A stretch of DNA of 51,788 nt from Bacteroidales bacterium (GCA_017616775.1 JAFZXM010000036.1:1-51788); one strand, 5' to 3'. Counted from the stretch's first letter, positions 9,225-16,808 are shown. The notes: generated by a model from the sequence alone, not told the origin. Program-made: numbers and translations.

Positions 9225-11819
9225 ATGCGAAAGATAAAAATAGTTCTGACGGCAATATGCATGTTTGTTTTGGGTCAATTGCAATCTCAGGTTACATTGG
9301 GCGGAGAAACAAACATGTCGTTGAACTATCTTACTCCCCAAGAATATGAAATAGGAGGTATTACTTTCAGCGGGACGGGCAGATGTGACTTGCGCACTTT
9401 GAATTTTGCCGTAGGCGATAAAATTAAAATACCGGGCGATAAAATCAGAAAAACCATACAGCGCCTTTCTTCCATGGGCCTGTATAAAGATAATATTAAA
9501 ATATCCGCTTCCAAAATAGAAGGGAATGTCATATTTTTGGATATCTATCTGGAGGAAATGCCCCGCTTGAGTTCTTTTATATACAAAGGTGTTAAAAAAA
9601 GTGATATAGAAGAATTTGAGAAAAAAATCAATTTGGTGCAGGGAAAGGTTGTTAATGAGAATACCAAAATAGTGGTTAACAATGTGATTACCGACTATTA
9701 TAAAGAAAAAGGTTTTTATCATGCCAGCACTAAAATTACAGAAGAAACGGATACCATTAATAATAATTTTGTGGTGCTTACCATAGAAGTGGACAAAGGA
9801 AAAAAAGTTAAAGTGGGCACTATCAATATCAGCGGTACGCAGCAGTTGGAATCATCCACTTTGCGTATGGCTATGAAAGAAACCAAGACCAAATTTTTGT
9901 TCCAACCGTTGGAAAAATGGGATACCGCTGTAGTGGATTTCTTTAGGAACCATGATAAATACAAAGGCAAGGATTTGTTCCAATTATTCAAGCAATATAA
10001 TTCCGATAGAGTTCGTTTCCGCTTCAAAGCTTCCAAATTCGACGAGCAGAAATATGAAGACGATAAAATAGCCTTGGTGAAGAGAATGAATGAACTGGGC
10101 TATAGAGACGCGTATATCAAAAGAGATAGTGTGTATCTTGTCAACAATAGGGAGATGAATATAGATATAGAGGTGGAAGAAGGGAAAAAATATTATTTCC
10201 GTAATATTACCTGGGTAGGCAATACCAAATATTCTTCCGAGCTTTTGTCTAAAATTTTAGCTATCAGTAAAGGGGATGTATATAATACTTCTCTTTTGGA
10301 GCAGAATCTCAACATGGGACAGGACAATGCAGATGTCAGTTCTCTTTATTTGGACGACGGATATTTGTTTTATTATGCTTTGCCGGTGGAGATATTGGTG
10401 GAGAACGATTCGGTGGACGTGGAAATAAGAATACGGGAAGGAATACAGGCCCGTATTAATAAGGTGACCATATCAGGCAACACCCGTACTTCCGATAATG
10501 TCATATTGCGGGAGTTGGCAACAGTGCCCGGCAATGTGTTTTCCCGTTCGGATATTATCCGTTCGCAACGGCAGTTGCTTTCTTTGGGATATTTCAATCA
10601 GGAAAATATGAATGTAATACCCAAGGCGGATGAAAAAAGCGGCACGGTAGATTTGGAATATGTGGTGGAAGAGTCCACTTCCGATCAATTGGAATTGTCT
10701 GTCGGATGGGGTTCAAATGTGTTTTATGGTTCTGTGGGCTTGTCATTCAATAATTTTTCCACAAGAAAATTGTTTAAAAAAGATGCATGGACACCCATTC
10801 CGAGCGGCGATGGACAAAGCGTATCGTTCAGAGTGCAGGTGTATTCCAATTATTCACAATATTATGCTTTCAGTTTTACCGAGCCGTGGGTGGGAGGTAA
10901 AAAGCCTATAGCGCTTACCTTTGGGGTGTCGCATAACCGTATAGCCAGTTATGGAGTGTCCTCCACCGATTCAAAATATTATCGTTTTGATATCACACAG
11001 GTGTCTTTGGGCGAATCGCACCGGTTGAAATTGCCGGATGATTATTTTTACATGTCCAATATGCTTTCTTATCAGCAATATTATGTGAGAAACTATTCCT
11101 ATTTTATATTGGATTCAGGACGGTGCAATGCCATCAGTTACACGTTTACTTTAGGCCGTAATTCTGTAGATGCGCCTATTTATCCCCGCACGGGTTCGGA
11201 AATGTTGTTCAGCGTGCAGCTGACACCACCTTATTCCTTGATGAACAGAAAGAATTACAGCGATTTGTCCGATGCGGAAAAATATAAATGGTTGGAGTAT
11301 CACAAATGGAAATTTAATATAGCACAATATGTGAATATAGTGGAGAATTTGGTGTTGAGTGTAAGAGCCAAATTCGGCGTTTTGGGTGCATATAACAAAC
11401 GGGTGGGAATTACTCCTTTCGAAAGATTTTATTTGGGAGGAAGCGGTATGACAACAGGATATATGTACGACAGCCGTGAAATAGTAAGTATGAGGGGATA
11501 TACCGATGAATCGTTGGCACCGGATGGAGGCGGAGCCATTTATCAAAAGTTCACTTTGGAATTGCGCTATCCCATCACGCTGAATCCGTCAGCCACCATT
11601 TATTTGTTGGGATTTATGGAGGCAGGTAATTGCTGGGAATCGTTTTCAACATATCAGCCGTTTAAATTATACCGTTCTGCCGGCGTAGGTGTGAGAGTAT
11701 TTTTACCTATGTTCGGTTTGTTGGGATTGGATTGGGGCTATGGATTTGACCCCGTACCCGGAAATAAAGATGCCAATAAATCCCAATTCCATTTTTCAAT
11801 AGGTCGTTCAATTGATTAA
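9225..11819 (+). CDS. bamA: outer-membrane assembly factor BamA
   Basis: An 864-residue Omp85 protein. After a signal peptide (about residues 1-21), five POTRA-like segments fill roughly residues 40-480; the motif VGTINISGTQQLES is an example. A C-terminal 16-stranded barrel follows, with the expected G-G-rich strand region (FYLGGSGMTTGY) and a final aromatic-poor strand ending GRSID. BamA inserts beta-barrel proteins into the outer membrane. The next gene is the periplasmic chaperone Skp, a functional partner. Confidence 0.93.
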   Translation: MRKIKIVLTAICMFVLGQLQSQVTLGGETNMSLNYLTPQEYEIGGITFSGTGRCDLRTLNFAVGDKIKIPGDKIRKTIQRLSSMGLYKDNIKISASKIEGNVIFLDIYLEEMPRLSSFIYKGVKKSDIEEFEKKINLVQGKVVNENTKIVVNNVITDYYKEKGFYHASTKITEETDTINNNFVVLTIEVDKGKKVKVGTINISGTQQLESSTLRMAMKETKTKFLFQPLEKWDTAVVDFFRNHDKYKGKDLFQLFKQYNSDRVRFRFKASKFDEQKYEDDKIALVKRMNELGYRDAYIKRDSVYLVNNREMNIDIEVEEGKKYYFRNITWVGNTKYSSELLSKILAISKGDVYNTSLLEQNLNMGQDNADVSSLYLDDGYLFYYALPVEILVENDSVDVEIRIREGIQARINKVTISGNTRTSDNVILRELATVPGNVFSRSDIIRSQRQLLSLGYFNQENMNVIPKADEKSGTVDLEYVVEESTSDQLELSVGWGSNVFYGSVGLSFNNFSTRKLFKKDAWTPIPSGDGQSVSFRVQVYSNYSQYYAFSFTEPWVGGKKPIALTFGVSHNRIASYGVSSTDSKYYRFDITQVSLGESHRLKLPDDYFYMSNMLSYQQYYVRNYSYFILDSGRCNAISYTFTLGRNSVDAPIYPRTGSEMLFSVQLTPPYSLMNRKNYSDLSDAEKYKWLEYHKWKFNIAQYVNIVENLVLSVRAKFGVLGAYNKRVGITPFERFYLGGSGMTTGYMYDSREIVSMRGYTDESLAPDGGGAIYQKFTLELRYPITLNPSATIYLLGFMEAGNCWESFSTYQPFKLYRSAGVGVRVFLPMFGLLGLDWGYGFDPVPGNKDANKSQFHFSIGRSID

Positions 11820-11838
11820 TCATTTAAATAAAGATAGT

Positions 11839-12375
11839 ATGATGAAAAAATTATTTTTAGTACCATTGTTCATGTTGGTTTGTTCTGTTGCTTTATTCGC
11901 TCAAAAATATGCATATATAGATTCAGAGTATATTTTGAGTAATATGCCCAGCTATGTGGAAGCACAGGCAGAATTGGACCGTTTGAGTGTAAGTTGGCAA
12001 AAAGAAATTGAAGCCAAATTCAAAGAAATAGACGAGATGTATCGCAAATATCAGCAAGATGCAGTGCTGTTGCCGGAAGATGCAAAGGTAAAACGTCAAA
12101 ATGAAATCATCAATGCGGAAAACGATGCCAAAGAATTGCAGAGAAAACGTTTTGGCACCGACGGCGACTTGTACAAAAAACGTGAAGAACTCATTAAACC
12201 CATACAAGACAGAGTTTTTACCGCTATAGAAGAATATGCAAGAGAAAGAGCTTATGCTTTTGTATTTGACAAGGCCGGTGATTTAACCATAGTGTATGCC
12301 GACAGCAAATATGATATCAATGATGCCATTTTAGCCAAATTGGGAGTGGTGGCTAACAGCAAATCCGGCGAATAG
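11839..12375 (+). CDS. skp: periplasmic chaperone Skp/OmpH
   Basis: A 178-residue protein. A signal peptide (MMKKLFLVPLF through LFAQ) is followed by the short beta-strand YAYIDSEYIL and a long Lys/Glu-rich coiled-coil region, the shape of Skp/OmpH, which holds unfolded outer-membrane proteins. The start at 11839 gives a proper signal peptide; an in-frame start at 11812 would overlap bamA. It ends the envelope operon and faces the VanZ-like gene. Confidence 0.9.
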   Translation: MMKKLFLVPLFMLVCSVALFAQKYAYIDSEYILSNMPSYVEAQAELDRLSVSWQKEIEAKFKEIDEMYRKYQQDAVLLPEDAKVKRQNEIINAENDAKELQRKRFGTDGDLYKKREELIKPIQDRVFTAIEEYARERAYAFVFDKAGDLTIVYADSKYDINDAILAKLGVVANSKSGE

Positions 12376-12390
12376 CCGTTGGAAAATAGT

Positions 12391-12783
12391 TTAATTGCTC
12401 TTCTTTCTTTTGAATAGCAAGCGGAATAACAGCATGCCCAAAGCAATGCCCGTGATGTCTGCGCACCAGTCGAAATAATTGCCGTCGCGTTTTACAAAAG
12501 GCAAATGTTGAAACCATTCGGTGAAGGCACCGTATGCAGTGCCTATAAGAAAGATGACAAGATATGCGGCAATGGCAGGGGCTGTGGCTTTTAATCGGTA
12601 TCTGTCGTAAAGCATGGCATAGCTTAAACCTCCGAAAAACAACAGATGACTTATTTTATCCCATTGCAGCCAATCCCTAAAATCAGGAACAGGAGGTATC
12701 ATGGTGCCCGGAATAGCCATGAGTATGAATATGCCTGCAAAGCATAAAAGTGAATATTTATATTGTTTGACAAAAGTTTTCAT
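12391..12783 (-). CDS. VanZ-like membrane protein
   Basis: A 130-residue protein with about four membrane helices. The pattern DKISHLLFFGGLSYAMLY and AYGAFTEWFQHLPFVKRDGNYFDWCADITGIALG is typical of the VanZ-like family. Some members affect teicoplanin resistance in Gram-positives, but in Bacteroidota the role is unknown. It follows gcvH, with a hairpin between them. Confidence 0.8.
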   Translation of the reverse strand: MKTFVKQYKYSLLCFAGIFILMAIPGTMIPPVPDFRDWLQWDKISHLLFFGGLSYAMLYDRYRLKATAPAIAAYLVIFLIGTAYGAFTEWFQHLPFVKRDGNYFDWCADITGIALGMLLFRLLFKRKKSN

Positions 12784-12794
12784 GAAATCATAAT

Positions 12795-12825
12795 AAAAAT
12801 AGGGAGCGCAAACTCCCTATTTTTT
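12795..12825 (-). terminator. terminator between gcvH and the VanZ-like gene
   Basis: A 12-bp inverted repeat (12795-12806 with 12813-12824; core AATAGGGAG/CTCCCTATT) with a 6-nt loop and T-runs on both sides. Reading on the minus strand it ends gcvH just before the VanZ-like ATG. Confidence 0.75.
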
Positions 12826-12842
12826 ATACTTGCATCATCGAT

Positions 12843-13223
12843 TTACAAACCTATTTTTTCGCTGTATTGAGCTGCGGTCAAAAGTTCGTTTACGTCTGCA
12901 GGATTATTTATTTTCATTTTGATAATCCATCCTTCATCGTACGGATTGGTGTTGATTAAAGCAGGATTGGCTTCCAATTCAGCATTGAATTCCAATACTT
13001 CACCGGCTACGGGCATGAGTAAGTCAGCTACCGTTTTAACAGCTTCAATGGAACCGAAAACTTCTTCTTTATCCAATGAACTGCCTTCGCTGGTAACATC
13101 TACAAATACTATATCACCTAATTCATGTTGAGCATAGTCAGTGATACCTACGTATGCAACATCACCGTCCACTCTTATCCATTCGTCGTCTTGCGTGTAC
13201 TTTAAATTTTCTAAAACTTTCAT
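12843..13223 (-). CDS. gcvH: glycine cleavage system H protein
   Basis: A 126-residue lipoyl carrier protein. The lipoylated lysine is K63 in GSIEAVKTV, within the usual [10 protein letters not shown] context, and [18 protein letters not shown] opens the fold. It shuttles the aminomethyl group between the P, T and L proteins. The other subunits are not nearby, as is common for this gene in Bacteroidota. Confidence 0.95.
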   Translation of the reverse strand: MKVLENLKYTQDDEWIRVDGDVAYVGITDYAQHELGDIVFVDVTSEGSSLDKEEVFGSIEAVKTVADLLMPVAGEVLEFNAELEANPALINTNPYDEGWIIKMKINNPADVNELLTAAQYSEKIGL

Positions 13224-13261
13224 CTATGAATCTTTTTAATGTTATTAATTGCTTGTTTGTC

Positions 13262-13292
13262 AACAACTTGTTAATTTTATCAATAAGTTGTT
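13262..13292 (-). other. hairpin in the gcvH leader
   Basis: AACAACTT (13262-13269) pairs with AAGTTGTT (13285-13292) across a 15-nt AT-rich loop. It lies between the gcvH -7 box and its ATG, so it would be transcribed. I see none of the conserved features of a glycine riboswitch. Confidence 0.3.
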
Positions 13293-13300
13293 TCTATTGG

Positions 13301-13308
13301 CAAAGGTA
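13301..13308 (-). promoter_or_regulatory. -7 box of gcvH
   Basis: Minus-strand TACCTTTG matches TAnnTTTG and lies 78 bp before the gcvH ATG at 13223. Confidence 0.6.
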
Positions 13309-13361
13309 TCATTTTTTTTTATTCTTTGAGCAAGTGCCGTATGAATTTTCAATATTTTTTC

Positions 13362-13940
13362 TCATGAGGAAAGAATGGCCTCATGAATATCCAATATTTG
13401 CGGCAGCATCAGTTCATTTTCCGCATTGTTTACAATATATTTGCATTGCCGGACGGCTTGCGGTGAGATATTCTGCTGCTGCAAACGGCGGGATATTTCT
13501 TCCTCTGACCATCCGTTCCGGTATTGAATGCGTGCATAAAGCTCCTGCAACGGAGTGTTGATGAGGATGATATCGTCAAAACGGGCAAAAAGTTCCGTTT
13601 GGAACAGCAGAGCGGATTCAAACAGGATATATGCGCTGTTTTGCTGTCCGCACCACTGCAGAAAATGATTCCACACATAGGGGTGGACGATTCCGTTGAT
13701 AAGGGCTGATTTGTCCGGCTGACGGAAAATAATATCCGCCAACAGACCGGTGTTGAGAATGCCGTGATGACAAATGGGGGCTCCCGCTATTTCCGATACC
13801 CGTTCCTGTATGTCTTTATCCTGATATGCCGCCTTGGCCTCAATGTCGCTATAATATACGCTGACACCCAAATGCTCGAATATGCCGCAAGCCGTGGTTT
13901 TGCCACTACCCATATATCCGGTAATCCCTATTTTTTTCAT
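13362..13940 (-). CDS. coaE: dephospho-CoA kinase
   Basis: A 192-residue P-loop kinase performing the last step of coenzyme A synthesis. The Walker A motif GYMGSGKTT is at residues 8-16. DIEAKAAY near residue 32 and FESALLFQ in the middle fit the family's CoA-binding region. It is a single gene with a -7 box just 5 bp before its ATG. Confidence 0.93.
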   Translation of the reverse strand: MKKIGITGYMGSGKTTACGIFEHLGVSVYYSDIEAKAAYQDKDIQERVSEIAGAPICHHGILNTGLLADIIFRQPDKSALINGIVHPYVWNHFLQWCGQQNSAYILFESALLFQTELFARFDDIILINTPLQELYARIQYRNGWSEEEISRRLQQQNISPQAVRQCKYIVNNAENELMLPQILDIHEAILSS

Positions 13941-13944
13941 GCGG

Positions 13945-13952
13945 CAAAGATA
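13945..13952 (-). promoter_or_regulatory. -7 box of coaE
   Basis: Minus-strand TATCTTTG lies 4 bp before the coaE ATG at 13940, implying a leaderless or nearly leaderless transcript. It abuts the repeat at 13955-14097. Confidence 0.55.
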
Positions 13953-13954
13953 GT

Positions 13955-14097
13955 ATTTTTTTTATTAATATTCGGATATTTGTGTGGATAATACTTGCAT
14001 CGTCCTTACATGGGAGGCTGAGCTTGTCGAAGCCACCTGTGGTGGAAACTCGCCATGATATTGTGGGGACACACCATGGCACGTCCTTACAGATATT
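13955..14097. repeat. left copy of the island-flanking repeat
   Basis: This copy consists of an AT-rich block (13955-14002), CATCGTCCTTACATGG (13998-14013), a GAGCTTGTC-containing middle part, and a 30-bp block at 14068-14097. The last block is identical to 16620-16649, and the first two have close matches at 16532-16618. The two copies lie in the same orientation on either side of the radical SAM/Cys-rich/Fic genes. Confidence 0.75.
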
Positions 14098-14227
14098 GCC
14101 TTTTAAAGGGATTATCGCCCATAGGGACTGACCTCAAATTTCTTTGTCAAGTGCCTTTATATAGTTTGCTCTGATTTTTTCGGCCTGCTTTCATGGATGA
14201 CAGCCCCATTCATTGTCCTCCAGCTTG
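14098..14227. other. spacer downstream of the radical SAM gene
   Basis: A 130-bp non-coding stretch between the left repeat and the radical SAM stop codon. No gene is seen. It does not resemble the resident intergenic sequence on the far side of the right repeat. Confidence 0.35.
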
Positions 14228-14866
14228 TCACCTACTTACCTTGTAGGTGAACAAATCCAGCTGCTTCACGCCCATTGATTGCAGTTGCTTTACGCTACGC
14301 TGCCTGTCATCTTCGGTATTGAAATCCGGAATCAGCGGCACACGTACTGTAACCCTTTCCGCTCCTGCATTCTGAAGCAGCCATTCCAAATTTGAGAGCG
14401 GCAAGCGGTTGGATTTTCCGGTATATGACCGGTAAATAACTCTGTTGCAATCTTTGATGTCCACGATAAAGGCATCGCTCACCGCTGCAGCCGCCTTTAG
14501 ATTTTCCAACGGCACGTTCAACGCGGTTTCAAGGGTGATTTTCCAATCTTCAACGCAAATTTCCCTGAACCGGCAGATGAAATCGGCATGCAACAGCGGT
14601 TCGCCGCCGCCAAAACAGACACCGCCGCCTGTTGCTAAAAAATAGAGATTGTCAATGGAGATTTTGTCGTATAATTGTTGGGGTGTGTATTGCGGAAAGG
14701 CCCTTTTGCTGTCCAGGCAGGCGGGATTGAGGCAGTATTTGCAGTGCAACGAGCAACCGTGGAAAGCCGCCAGTGTAGTCACCCCTTTTCCGTCCCGTCT
14801 CAAGCGGTGCCGTGCCACCCCGATGAACGCCGCTGCTATTTCCGTCTGCTGTTCCACACCTACCAT
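14228..14866 (-). CDS. radical SAM enzyme, glycyl-radical-activase-like
   Basis: A 212-residue protein. The radical SAM cluster motif is C38-x3-C42-x2-C45 (FHGCSLHCKYC), and the SAM-binding segment GGGVCFGGGEPLL spans about residues 80-92. These and the small size resemble PflA-type activases without the ferredoxin-like insert. No glycyl radical enzyme is nearby. Instead it starts 5 bp after the Cys-rich gene, so that protein is the obvious candidate substrate or partner. Leucine codons are mixed (CTG, CTC, TTA, TTG), unlike the TTG-rich neighbours, suggesting acquisition. A 7-bp-stem hairpin overlaps the stop codon. The reaction is unknown. Confidence 0.8.
   Translation of the reverse strand: MVGVEQQTEIAAAFIGVARHRLRRDGKGVTTLAAFHGCSLHCKYCLNPACLDSKRAFPQYTPQQLYDKISIDNLYFLATGGGVCFGGGEPLLHADFICRFREICVEDWKITLETALNVPLENLKAAAAVSDAFIVDIKDCNRVIYRSYTGKSNRLPLSNLEWLLQNAGAERVTVRVPLIPDFNTEDDRQRSVKQLQSMGVKQLDLFTYKVSR
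14229..14249 (-). other. hairpin at the end of the radical SAM gene
   Basis: CACCTAC (14229-14235) and GTAGGTG (14243-14249) form a perfect 7-bp stem with a 7-nt loop. It overlaps the last codons and stop. There is no T-run, so a simple intrinsic terminator is doubtful. Confidence 0.35.
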
Positions 14867-14871
14867 TATTC

Positions 14872-15351
14872 TTATTCTCCAACATCTTCTTTGGTTTCTT
14901 CTTTTATTTCTATTATCTCTCCTTCTTCAAACCATTCATCAGATGTGTCAATAATTAAACCCACATCACTAACCAATTCTGTTGTCACAATACTATCCGG
15001 GTATTTTGTTAAAATAGAAGAAGAACTATCAACTGCTTCGGTGTCGGAACAATTCTCATAAACCACAGCAATGTTATCTGCCGTTGTTTCCATATTCGTT
15101 TTCACTTGAGTCTGGTTGCCACAGGCGGAAAAGGCCAAGGCAGCACCGGAGAGCGTAACCACCTTCCCTAATTGCTTGCTTTTTCGCAGCGCGTTCTCCA
15201 AAAAGCGGACTTCCGCATCGCATTTCGGGCAGGTGCCGGCACAGTCACCTTCGTAATGGCATTCCGAATCCTCCAACGGGATATTGTTCTGCTCCGCTAT
15301 CATCTTGCGGATACGCTTCAACTCTCTGCAGGTGCTTTTTCCTTTGTACAT
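14872..15351 (-). CDS. Cys-rich protein, putative partner of the radical SAM enzyme
   Basis: A 159-residue protein. Its N-terminal domain has C8, C31, C37, C41 and C44 in the arrangement CRELKRIR...ECHYEGDCAGTCPKC...RFLENAL. It looks like a small metal- or cluster-binding module with flanking helices. A hydrophobic segment at about residues 63-77 ends in FSAC, either a membrane anchor or an internal lipobox-like site. The acidic, Ser/Thr-rich C-terminal half looks disordered. I have the impression that this N-terminal motif recurs in Bacteroidota but know no assigned function. The ATG at 15351 was chosen because the conserved part begins there; the frame is open to 15420. The stop lies 5 bp before the radical SAM start. 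Confidence 0.65.
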   Translation of the reverse strand: MYKGKSTCRELKRIRKMIAEQNNIPLEDSECHYEGDCAGTCPKCDAEVRFLENALRKSKQLGKVVTLSGAALAFSACGNQTQVKTNMETTADNIAVVYENCSDTEAVDSSSSILTKYPDSIVTTELVSDVGLIIDTSDEWFEEGEIIEIKEETKEDVGE

Positions 15352-15421
15352 GGTTGGGGAAATTTGATTGTTACTATGTAAATAACGCAGAAAATGTGTG
15401 GATATTATACTATGATGCAAT

Positions 15422-15435
15422 TTTTTCGCGAAAAA
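15422..15435. promoter_or_regulatory. palindrome in the divergent island promoter region
   Basis: TTTTTCGCGAAAAA is a perfect 14-bp palindrome between the minus-strand Cys-rich gene and the plus-strand Fic gene. It could be an operator. This is inference from symmetry and position only. Confidence 0.3.
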
Positions 15436-15445
15436 TATTTGCTGC

Positions 15446-15606
15446 TATCGACAAAAAACAAGATAGGTCATTTCGTTTTATTCAAAAGAAAATGTAAAAA
15501 TACAACTTTTCTCGAATAGAATGGAGAATTTTTTTCTTATGGAATCTTGCCGGTATCGGCAAAAAGTGCTATCTTTGCAGCCGGATTCATACAAAACTTG
15601 CCGATA
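15446..15606. promoter_or_regulatory. repeated TATCGGCAA half-sites around the fic promoter
   Basis: TATCGACAA (15446-15454), TATCGGCAA (15554-15562) and its inverse TTGCCGATA (15598-15606) surround the fic promoter. The middle one is also half of a perfect palindrome, TTGCCG-GTAT-CGGCAA (15547-15562), which covers the -33 element. The last one ends 2 bp before the fic ATG. The spacing suggests operator sites, perhaps for the DNA-binding domain of Fic itself. Confidence 0.45.
15547..15577 (+). promoter_or_regulatory. promoter of fic
   Basis: TTG at 15547-15549, a 20-bp spacer and TATCTTTG at 15570-15577 form one of the best Bacteroidota promoters in the window. The ATG is at 15609. Confidence 0.7.
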
Positions 15607-15608
15607 AC

Positions 15609-16493
15609 ATGAAAGAATATGTTTCAGTCAGAGAATATGCTGAAAAACAGGGTGTAAGAGAACGTACCGTGCGGCATTACTGTGCCACAGGAAAACTGGA
15701 CGGAGCCTTCCTTACAGGAAAAACATGGAACATTCCAGCCGATGCCGAACTTCCCAAAAAAGGAAAACCAAAAATATCCCCCCTGCTGGCACGCCTGCGC
15801 GAAGAAATGGAAGGCAAACTGAAAGGAGGTATATATCATCGCCTGCAGATTGAACTTACCTATAGTTCAAACCACATTGAAGGCAGCCGGCTGACCAAAG
15901 AACAGACCCGATTCATTTTTGAGACCAACACGCTTGGCAGAACAGCCAAAAATACACGCATTGATGACATCATGGAAACGGTCAACCATTTCCGCTGTAT
16001 TGACTACGTGATTGGCCATGCTACGGAGAAAATCACCGAAGCGCACATCAAACAACTGCACCTTATGCTGAAAACCAACACTTCGGACAGCCGGAAGTCC
16101 TGGTTCGTAACCGGCGGTTACAAAAAACTGGCGAACGAGGTCGGCGGTGAGGAAACAGCACAACCGGAAGAGGTGCATAAACAGATGAAAAGCCTGCTTG
16201 CAGCCTATAACGCCATTGCCGGACCCACCTTCATGGATATTCTGGATTTTCACGTGCGGTTTGAGCGTATCCATCCCTTTCAAGACGGTAACGGACGCAT
16301 CGGAAGGCTTTTGATACTCTGGCAGTGCCTACGAAGTGGCATTGTGCCTTTTATCATCACAGAAGATTTGCGACTATTCTATTACCGTGGACTGCAAAAC
16401 TGGGGACGTATTGACGGCTACCTGCACGACACCTGCCTGACCGCACAAGACAATTTCAAGGCAATGATGGATTATTTCCGTATCAAATATTAA
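15609..16493 (+). CDS. Fic-family enzyme with N-terminal helix-turn-helix
   Basis: A 294-residue protein. Residues 3-47 (VREYAEKQGVRERTVRHY) look like a helix-turn-helix or MerR-type DNA-binding domain. Next comes an inhibitory motif S87-xxx-E91-G92 (SNHIEG), then the Fic core with the complete motif HPFQDGNGRIGR at residues 222-233, H222 being catalytic. Fic enzymes usually transfer AMP from ATP to Ser, Thr or Tyr of target proteins. An inhibitory helix N-terminal to the core in the same chain makes this a class II, self-inhibited type. The first ten or so Leu codons are CTG or CTT with no TTG, unlike its neighbours, suggesting transfer. It diverges from the radical SAM/Cys-rich pair. The target is unknown. 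Confidence 0.88.
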   Translation: MKEYVSVREYAEKQGVRERTVRHYCATGKLDGAFLTGKTWNIPADAELPKKGKPKISPLLARLREEMEGKLKGGIYHRLQIELTYSSNHIEGSRLTKEQTRFIFETNTLGRTAKNTRIDDIMETVNHFRCIDYVIGHATEKITEAHIKQLHLMLKTNTSDSRKSWFVTGGYKKLANEVGGEETAQPEEVHKQMKSLLAAYNAIAGPTFMDILDFHVRFERIHPFQDGNGRIGRLLILWQCLRSGIVPFIITEDLRLFYYRGLQNWGRIDGYLHDTCLTAQDNFKAMMDYFRIKY

Positions 16494-16531
16494 TCAGATT
16501 CATGACAGGAAAGCGTGGATATTGTTTTTTC

Positions 16532-16649
16532 ATTTTTTTTTATTAATATCCGATATTTGTAAGGATAATGCTTGCACCGTATTCCTATTGGGACGATGTA
16601 CACATCGTCCTTACATGGTGACACACCATGGCACGTCCTTACAGATATT
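16532..16649. repeat. right copy of the island-flanking repeat
   Basis: This copy contains the AT-rich block (16532-16579), then GGACGATGT-AC-ACATCGTCC (16591-16610), a 9-bp stem, then CATCGTCCTTACATGG (16603-16618), and the 30-bp block 16620-16649 that is identical to 14068-14097. The palindromic CGTCCTTAC units look like a REP-type interspersed element. Together with 13955-14097 it brackets the island. Confidence 0.75.
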
Positions 16650-16800
16650 TTTTTCAACAAATTGACTTTGTTGGGTTTTTATATCATTTTTTTATTACTT
16701 TTTGCAAAAAAATTGTTGTTATCAAAAGTTGCATTTATTTGTTGAATTTAGGGAATAAAAATTTATTCCTTGCAAATGTTTATATTTCACATTTATTTAG

Positions 16801-16808
16801 TACTTTTG
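16801..16808 (+). promoter_or_regulatory. -7 box of the Wzi-like gene
   Basis: TACTTTTG matches TAnnTTTG and lies 39 bp before the chosen ATG at 16848. It would place an alternative in-frame start at 16770 outside the transcript. Confidence 0.55.

Noticed and set aside
13262..13300. Glycine riboswitch upstream of gcvH
   Set aside because: Only a simple AT-rich hairpin is present; no glycine aptamer features.
14872..15351. Cys-rich protein as a lipoprotein
   Set aside because: FSAC lies at about residue 77, far too internal for a normal lipoprotein signal; kept only as a possible membrane segment.
15275..15352. Upstream extension of the Cys-rich gene to 15420
   Set aside because: The extra 23 residues have no conserved features; the ATG at 15351 begins the conserved part.
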